Positions 60,152-64,000 of a DNA stretch of 64,000 nt are shown here, piece by piece. The stretch spans positions 1-64,000 of the forward strand of contig NZ_RJUD01000018.1 in assembly GCF_024343675.1 (NCBI RefSeq). Reading direction: 5' to 3'. Both the position numbers and the translations under genes were made by a program. How positions within the stretch are numbered: position 1 is the first letter of the stretch; the number at the start of each line of letters is the position of its first letter. This DNA is from Lacihabitans sp. CS3-21. GTDB lineage: Bacteria > Bacteroidota > Bacteroidia > Cytophagales > Spirosomataceae. The notes under the pieces are model-generated. The model saw only the letters and a program-made list of their open reading frames with translations. It was not told the DNA's origin and ran no database searches.

Positions 60152-62506
60152 TTAATTCTTCCCACTTCCACCAATTGCACCCGCTTCATTTTGGCGAGCC
60201 TCTTGCATTGGATTCGTTGTAGGCCTTTGGCTTTGTTGTTTCATCAACTGAAACTTAGTTGGTTTCTCAGGCTCTTTTGGATAAACATTGTCAGAGTCGT
60301 CAATGTCTGGTAATTCAAAATATGGATCAAGTTTAAACTTCGCCACTTTTTTGTTCGTGGTTATGGTCTTCTTGATTTCTTTGTTGTTTAATCTCCATAT
60401 TTCAGCAGGAAATCTAAAGTCTTCAATAGTGCCATCTTCATACTGGGCTTGAACAATTAGTGGCATCACCAAACCGCCTTTGTTTTTGATTTTTAAAACA
60501 TAAAACTGTTTTTTATCCTCTATCCATTTTCTTTCTTCAGGACTCAAAGACTCCAAATATTTTTGATATTTGGCTTTATCACTTTCAGTTACTTTGAGCG
60601 GATCATAGTTATTGTAGAAGTCTTTCATGCTTGGGTCGGCTTCAACCACAGACTGCGGAATATCTTTTTCGTTTCTCATAGTACTCAAAGTCTTTTTCTT
60701 AGCTTCGGCTGTTTGCTTGGCCAACGCCTTGGTATCTTCGGGATTTTGCGTATCTACTTGCATCCATTCTACCTCCGCAATTCCTTGATCTAAAGCATCA
60801 ACACTATAAAACCAGCCTTTCCAAAACCAATCCAAATCTACGGCTGAGGCGTCTTCCATGGTACGGAAGAAATCAGCAGGTGTTGGGTGTTTGAAAGCCC
60901 AACGGCGAGCGTATTCTTTAAATGCATAATCAAAAAGCTCTCTCCCCATTACAGTTTCTCTCAAAATATTCAAACCAGTGGCTGGCTTAGAATAGGCATT
61001 GGGGCCGAAAGTGCCTGGTAGAATATTATCACTGCTCGACATGATAGAATTTTGCTTCGCTGGATCTAACTTCATATAAGACACAATATGCTGTGGCTCG
61101 ATTCCGTCAGCTGGAAAATCTCTATCCCATTCTCTACAAACAATTCCTTCCAAGAAACTATTTAGACCTTCGTCCATCCATGACCATTGTCTTTCGTCAG
61201 AATTGACAATCATAGGAAAGAAATTATGGCCTACTTCATGAATGATCACCAAAATCAAGAAATTCTTAGTGCCTTCTGAGTAAGTGCCATCAGCTTGAGG
61301 GCGTGCTCCATTGAAACTCATCATTGGGTATTCCATTCCGCCCACAGGTCCATGAACAGAATAAGCCACAGGATATGGATAAGCAATGGTTCTTTTCGAA
61401 TATTGGGTAAGCGTATGAGCAACCAATCTGGTTGAATATTGTCCCCAAAGCGGATTACCTTCTTTAGGATAAAGCGACATTGCCCAAACTTTCTTGCCTT
61501 CAACGTCCACCTTCATGGCATCCCAAATAAACTTACGAGAAGCTGCGAAAGCAAAATCTCTTACATTTTTGGCCGCATAAATCCAAGTCTTTTTACCAGT
61601 TGGTTTGCTTTTTTCGGCAGCTTCAGCTTCGCTTTGATTAACAATTAAAACTGGTGCTGTGGTATTTTCAGCCTGAGTCAATCTTGAAATCTGCGTTGCA
61701 GAAAGCACCTCTTTCTGATTTTGCAATTCACCTGTTGCACCAACCACCATGTCGTTAGGAACAGTAATAGCCACTTTATAATCTCCAAAAACCAACGCAA
61801 ATTCGCCTTGACCTAAGAATTGCTTGTTTTGCCAGCCAGTTACATCGTCGTAAACACACATACGAGGAAACCATTGAGCCATTTCATATAGGTAATTGCC
61901 GTCTTTTTCAAAATATTCATATCCACTCCTCGCTCTCTGAGCGTTGGCGTCAACAATATTAAAACTCCAATCCACATTAAAGACGAAATTTTGACCTTTG
62001 AGCAAAGGAGTTGGCAAATCTACCCGCATCATGGTTCCGTTGATGGTATATTTAAGCTTGTTTCCGAGTTTGTCGGAAACTTTTTGAATCAAATACCCAT
62101 ATTCTTTATCTGTTTTATCACTTAAGCCCTTCAATGCAGCACCACTTGAACCTCTTTCATGGCTTATTGAAGTCTGACGTGTAGTTCTGGCATCAGATTT
62201 TTCGTTGAAATTGTTTTGGTCAAGTTGTAACCATAAATACGTTAAGGCATCAGGAGAAACATTATAGTAAGTGATTTTTTCAGAAGCTGTAATACGCTGG
62301 TTCTCATCGTCCAATTCTACTTTGATGTCATAATCGGCCTTTTGCTGCCAATATTCCTTACCAGGAGCTCCGCTGGCTGTCCTGTAGGTGTTTGGTGTGG
62401 GCAAACTAGTTCCCATTTGTTCAAAAACCGTGTTGGCGTTGTAATTTGTTGTTTGCTGAGCATGAGCCCAAATTCCTATCAAAAGGAATAGAAGCGTTTT
62501 TTTCAT
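60152..62506 (-). CDS. M1-family zinc aminopeptidase, exported
   Basis: A 784-residue metallopeptidase from ATG 62506 (signal peptide MKKTLLFLLIGIWAHAQ; the longer frame to 62536 would delay the signal). The zinc motif HEVGH lies at residues 423-427, followed about 19 residues later by the third ligand in WMDEGLNSFLEG; GGMEYPMMSF corresponds to the substrate-binding GxMEN block. The long N-terminal beta domain (DIKVELDDENQRITASEKITYYN) fits. It would trim peptides in the envelope. A proline/asparagine-rich tail ends the protein. Confidence 0.92.
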   Translation of the reverse strand: MKKTLLFLLIGIWAHAQQTTNYNANTVFEQMGTSLPTPNTYRTASGAPGKEYWQQKADYDIKVELDDENQRITASEKITYYNVSPDALTYLWLQLDQNNFNEKSDARTTRQTSISHERGSSGAALKGLSDKTDKEYGYLIQKVSDKLGNKLKYTINGTMMRVDLPTPLLKGQNFVFNVDWSFNIVDANAQRARSGYEYFEKDGNYLYEMAQWFPRMCVYDDVTGWQNKQFLGQGEFALVFGDYKVAITVPNDMVVGATGELQNQKEVLSATQISRLTQAENTTAPVLIVNQSEAEAAEKSKPTGKKTWIYAAKNVRDFAFAASRKFIWDAMKVDVEGKKVWAMSLYPKEGNPLWGQYSTRLVAHTLTQYSKRTIAYPYPVAYSVHGPVGGMEYPMMSFNGARPQADGTYSEGTKNFLILVIIHEVGHNFFPMIVNSDERQWSWMDEGLNSFLEGIVCREWDRDFPADGIEPQHIVSYMKLDPAKQNSIMSSSDNILPGTFGPNAYSKPATGLNILRETVMGRELFDYAFKEYARRWAFKHPTPADFFRTMEDASAVDLDWFWKGWFYSVDALDQGIAEVEWMQVDTQNPEDTKALAKQTAEAKKKTLSTMRNEKDIPQSVVEADPSMKDFYNNYDPLKVTESDKAKYQKYLESLSPEERKWIEDKKQFYVLKIKNKGGLVMPLIVQAQYEDGTIEDFRFPAEIWRLNNKEIKKTITTNKKVAKFKLDPYFELPDIDDSDNVYPKEPEKPTKFQLMKQQSQRPTTNPMQEARQNEAGAIGGSGKN

Positions 62507-62523
62507 ATATGAAGGTTTAAAAA

Positions 62524-63117
62524 TTAAAATATCCATTTGTCTGTAATCAAGTGTAAAGTTAGTCCAGCTACCAGAGCCGAAATAATCAAATTCAATTCTC
62601 TTTTTTTGATGTTTAAAATATTGATTAACATATAAGTAAAAAGCATAAAGAATACCACGATAATGAGCTGGCCTATTTCAAGTCCAATATTAAACGCAAA
62701 TAATTCATTTACAATGTTGGAGGACTGTCCTAAAAGACTTTTTAGGTAATTAGAAAACCCTAAACCATGTATCAATCCGAAAAAGACTGTGAAAAAATAC
62801 CTCAAATATTGATGTTGATTTATGTATGAAATAGTTTTGTCAGATTTATTGAAAAAGTTACTAAAACTAGTAAAAAATATAGTGCAAGGTATTAAAAATT
62901 CAATTAAATCAGAATCTACATTCACCATTTTCATAACTGACAAGGCCAATGTAATGGAATGTCCGATAGTGAAAAAAGTGATAACCCAAAGAATATTCCG
63001 CCATTGGTTAAGGTTATAAACCGCACAAAGTGCAACAATAAAAAGCATGTGATCATACCCACCAAGGTCGGTTATATGTTCGTATCCAAGCTTAAAATAA
63101 GTATAAAAATCATTCAT
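62524..63117 (-). CDS. HupE/UreJ-like membrane protein
   Basis: A 197-residue protein with six or so membrane helices. The opening FKLGYEHITDLGGYDHMLFIVALCAV and FFTIGHSITLAL with conserved histidines fit the HupE/UreJ_2 family, often linked to metal (nickel or cobalt) handling; the VFFGLIHGLGFSNYL segment is also typical. No hydrogenase or urease genes are in the window. It ends 18 bases before the M1 peptidase start. Confidence 0.85.
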   Translation of the reverse strand: MNDFYTYFKLGYEHITDLGGYDHMLFIVALCAVYNLNQWRNILWVITFFTIGHSITLALSVMKMVNVDSDLIEFLIPCTIFFTSFSNFFNKSDKTISYINQHQYLRYFFTVFFGLIHGLGFSNYLKSLLGQSSNIVNELFAFNIGLEIGQLIIVVFFMLFTYMLINILNIKKRELNLIISALVAGLTLHLITDKWIF

Positions 63118-63137
63118 GAATATTTATTTATTGAAAA

Positions 63138-64000
63138 TCAAACTACATATCCAAGGCAAATCCCTCCAATTATTATAAGATAACTGGGGATTTTTTCTGA
63201 ATACAACAAAGCCAATGTTACAAGAATAGTAATAATATTTATAGAACTACCCACCATTGGCTGAAATAAAGATATAGCAGCTGCTAATGTCAAACCCGTA
63301 GAAGTGGCATTTATTCCTTCCAAAGATGCCCTTATTCCCCTGAATTGCTTGAGTTGCTCCCAGAAACGAATCACAAAGAAAATCATAAAAATACCAGGTA
63401 AAAAAATACCCACTGAAGCCACCAATGACCCCAATATTTGACCACTCATGCCCCAACTTCGCATAGAAAGTGAACCCACATAAGAAGCAATGGAAAAAGT
63501 AGGGCCGGGTACCATTTCTGCTAGAGCAATGCCTGATAAAAATTCATCGGCACTGAGATAGTTTTTAAATTCAACGAACTCATTGAATAACAATGGCTTA
63601 AGAATGTGACCCCCACCAAAAGCAAAACTCCCGTTTCGATAAAAATTTTCAAATAGCCTTACAGGAAGTGATTTTGTAAAAGTTCCCACAAATATTACCA
63701 ACGCAAAAACTCCTGCCCAAAGAATAAAATTAGACCATTGGATTCTAATGGGCCGTTTTTCCATTTTGGCTTGCTTGCTATATTTAAAAGAGGCCACTAA
63801 TCCTCCAAAAAGGATCAAAAAGGGGGTTAAATAAGGCGATCGGTATATAAAGCCTAAAATGGCTGCAAGTAACATGAGAAAAACCGAAGTTTTGGAATTA
63901 ATAACCTTTTTACCAATAATATATGCAGCAAAAAATATAAAGGCTACCCCCATCGGCTTTATAAACTGCGTAAGTCTGACAAGTGTTCCTTTCTCAAAGA
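63138..64000 (-). CDS. Chromate transporter (ChrA family), N-terminus cut by window edge
   Basis: The frame is open from the window edge to a stop at 63138; about 287 residues are visible of a usual 390-400. The tail of the first half (GTLVRLTQFIKPMGVAFIFFAAYI) and the second half with LSADEFLSGIALAEMVPGPTFSIASYVG and GIFLPGIFMIFF (the ChrA PGP motif region) are clear. It is a proton-linked chromate/sulfate-type exporter family. An internal ATG at 63953 is not the real start. Confidence 0.9.
   Translation of the reverse strand, partial: FEKGTLVRLTQFIKPMGVAFIFFAAYIIGKKVINSKTSVFLMLLAAILGFIYRSPYLTPFLILFGGLVASFKYSKQAKMEKRPIRIQWSNFILWAGVFALVIFVGTFTKSLPVRLFENFYRNGSFAFGGGHILKPLLFNEFVEFKNYLSADEFLSGIALAEMVPGPTFSIASYVGSLSMRSWGMSGQILGSLVASVGIFLPGIFMIFFVIRFWEQLKQFRGIRASLEGINATSTGLTLAAAISLFQPMVGSSINIITILVTLALLYSEKIPSYLIIIGGICLGYVV

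Noticed and set aside
63953-64000. ATG at 63953 as the start of a short 271-residue chromate transporter
   Set aside because: The frame is open past it with family-typical residues (FEKGTLVRLTQFIKP), so the gene continues beyond the window.

Overview
The window reads as a chromosomal segment of an AT-rich member of the Bacteroidota, probably of the Cytophagales type (inference from gene content; no rRNA is present). The evidence is: TAnnTTTG promoter boxes typical of the phylum, a protein ending in a type IX secretion sorting domain, Bacteroidota-style BamD and omega subunits side by side, an MBOAT/AlgJ-like pair, a ThuA-PQQ-cytochrome fusion protein, and arrays of short degenerate intergenic repeats.

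Region 1 (1-7143, minus strand): a lipoprotein fragment and a catabolic-looking module of unknown substrate (Dabb protein, secreted TIM-barrel isomerase-like protein, two SDR dehydrogenases, AraC regulator, cyclase-family metal hydrolase, HisD/HpsN-like dehydrogenase, ABM-domain protein). Region 2 (7411-18325, plus strand): DUF3237 protein, a second paralogous AraC regulator, then a CoA-dependent side-chain degradation set: crotonase, feruloyl-CoA-synthetase-like ligase, HSD10-like SDR, secreted alpha/beta hydrolase, a MetE-family zinc methyltransferase, acyl-CoA dehydrogenase and an amidohydrolase. The set resembles the CouL/M/N/O and Phd type of hydroxycinnamate pathway, which yields 4-hydroxybenzoate-type acids. 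Region 3 (18422-28092): pobA and a complete protocatechuate (beta-ketoadipate) branch, pcaHGB, a pcaD-pcaC fusion (pcaL type), a fused CoA-transferase (pcaI+J) and pcaF, with a divergent AraC-type regulator. Together regions 2 and 3 can take p-coumarate-like acids to acetyl-CoA and succinyl-CoA.

Region 4 (28161-45901) is mixed: MFS transporter, glycosyltransferase, MBOAT/AlgJ-like pair, mnmE, Fic protein, GH113-like hydrolase, NUDIX, sialidase-like protein, alcohol dehydrogenase, tag and a Gfo/Idh/MocA oxidoreductase. Region 5 (46239-55730) is largely housekeeping: dnaX, split by an A10G run carrying the classic A AAA AAG slip heptamer and so probably giving gamma and tau forms, then rpiB, bamD, rpoZ, the ThuA fusion, a ComEA-like protein and RidA. 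Region 6 (55727-58218, minus strand) is a four-gene overlapping operon: a small protein with a cysteine-containing tail, a multi-pass membrane protein, a histidine kinase and a LuxR-type response regulator. Region 7 (58471-64000): adenine deaminase, M1 peptidase, HupE/UreJ-like protein and a truncated chromate transporter.

The catabolic half (about 3.6-22 kb) is rich in repeats: degenerate microsatellite-like arrays touching start and stop codons, an exact 50-bp tandem hairpin array, and a 581-bp element with perfect 11-bp terminal inverted repeats carrying a GxxExxY gene. The half from 28 kb on has almost none, which suggests the catabolic half is the more recently rearranged part. No tRNA, rRNA, CRISPR array or complete transposase gene was seen.
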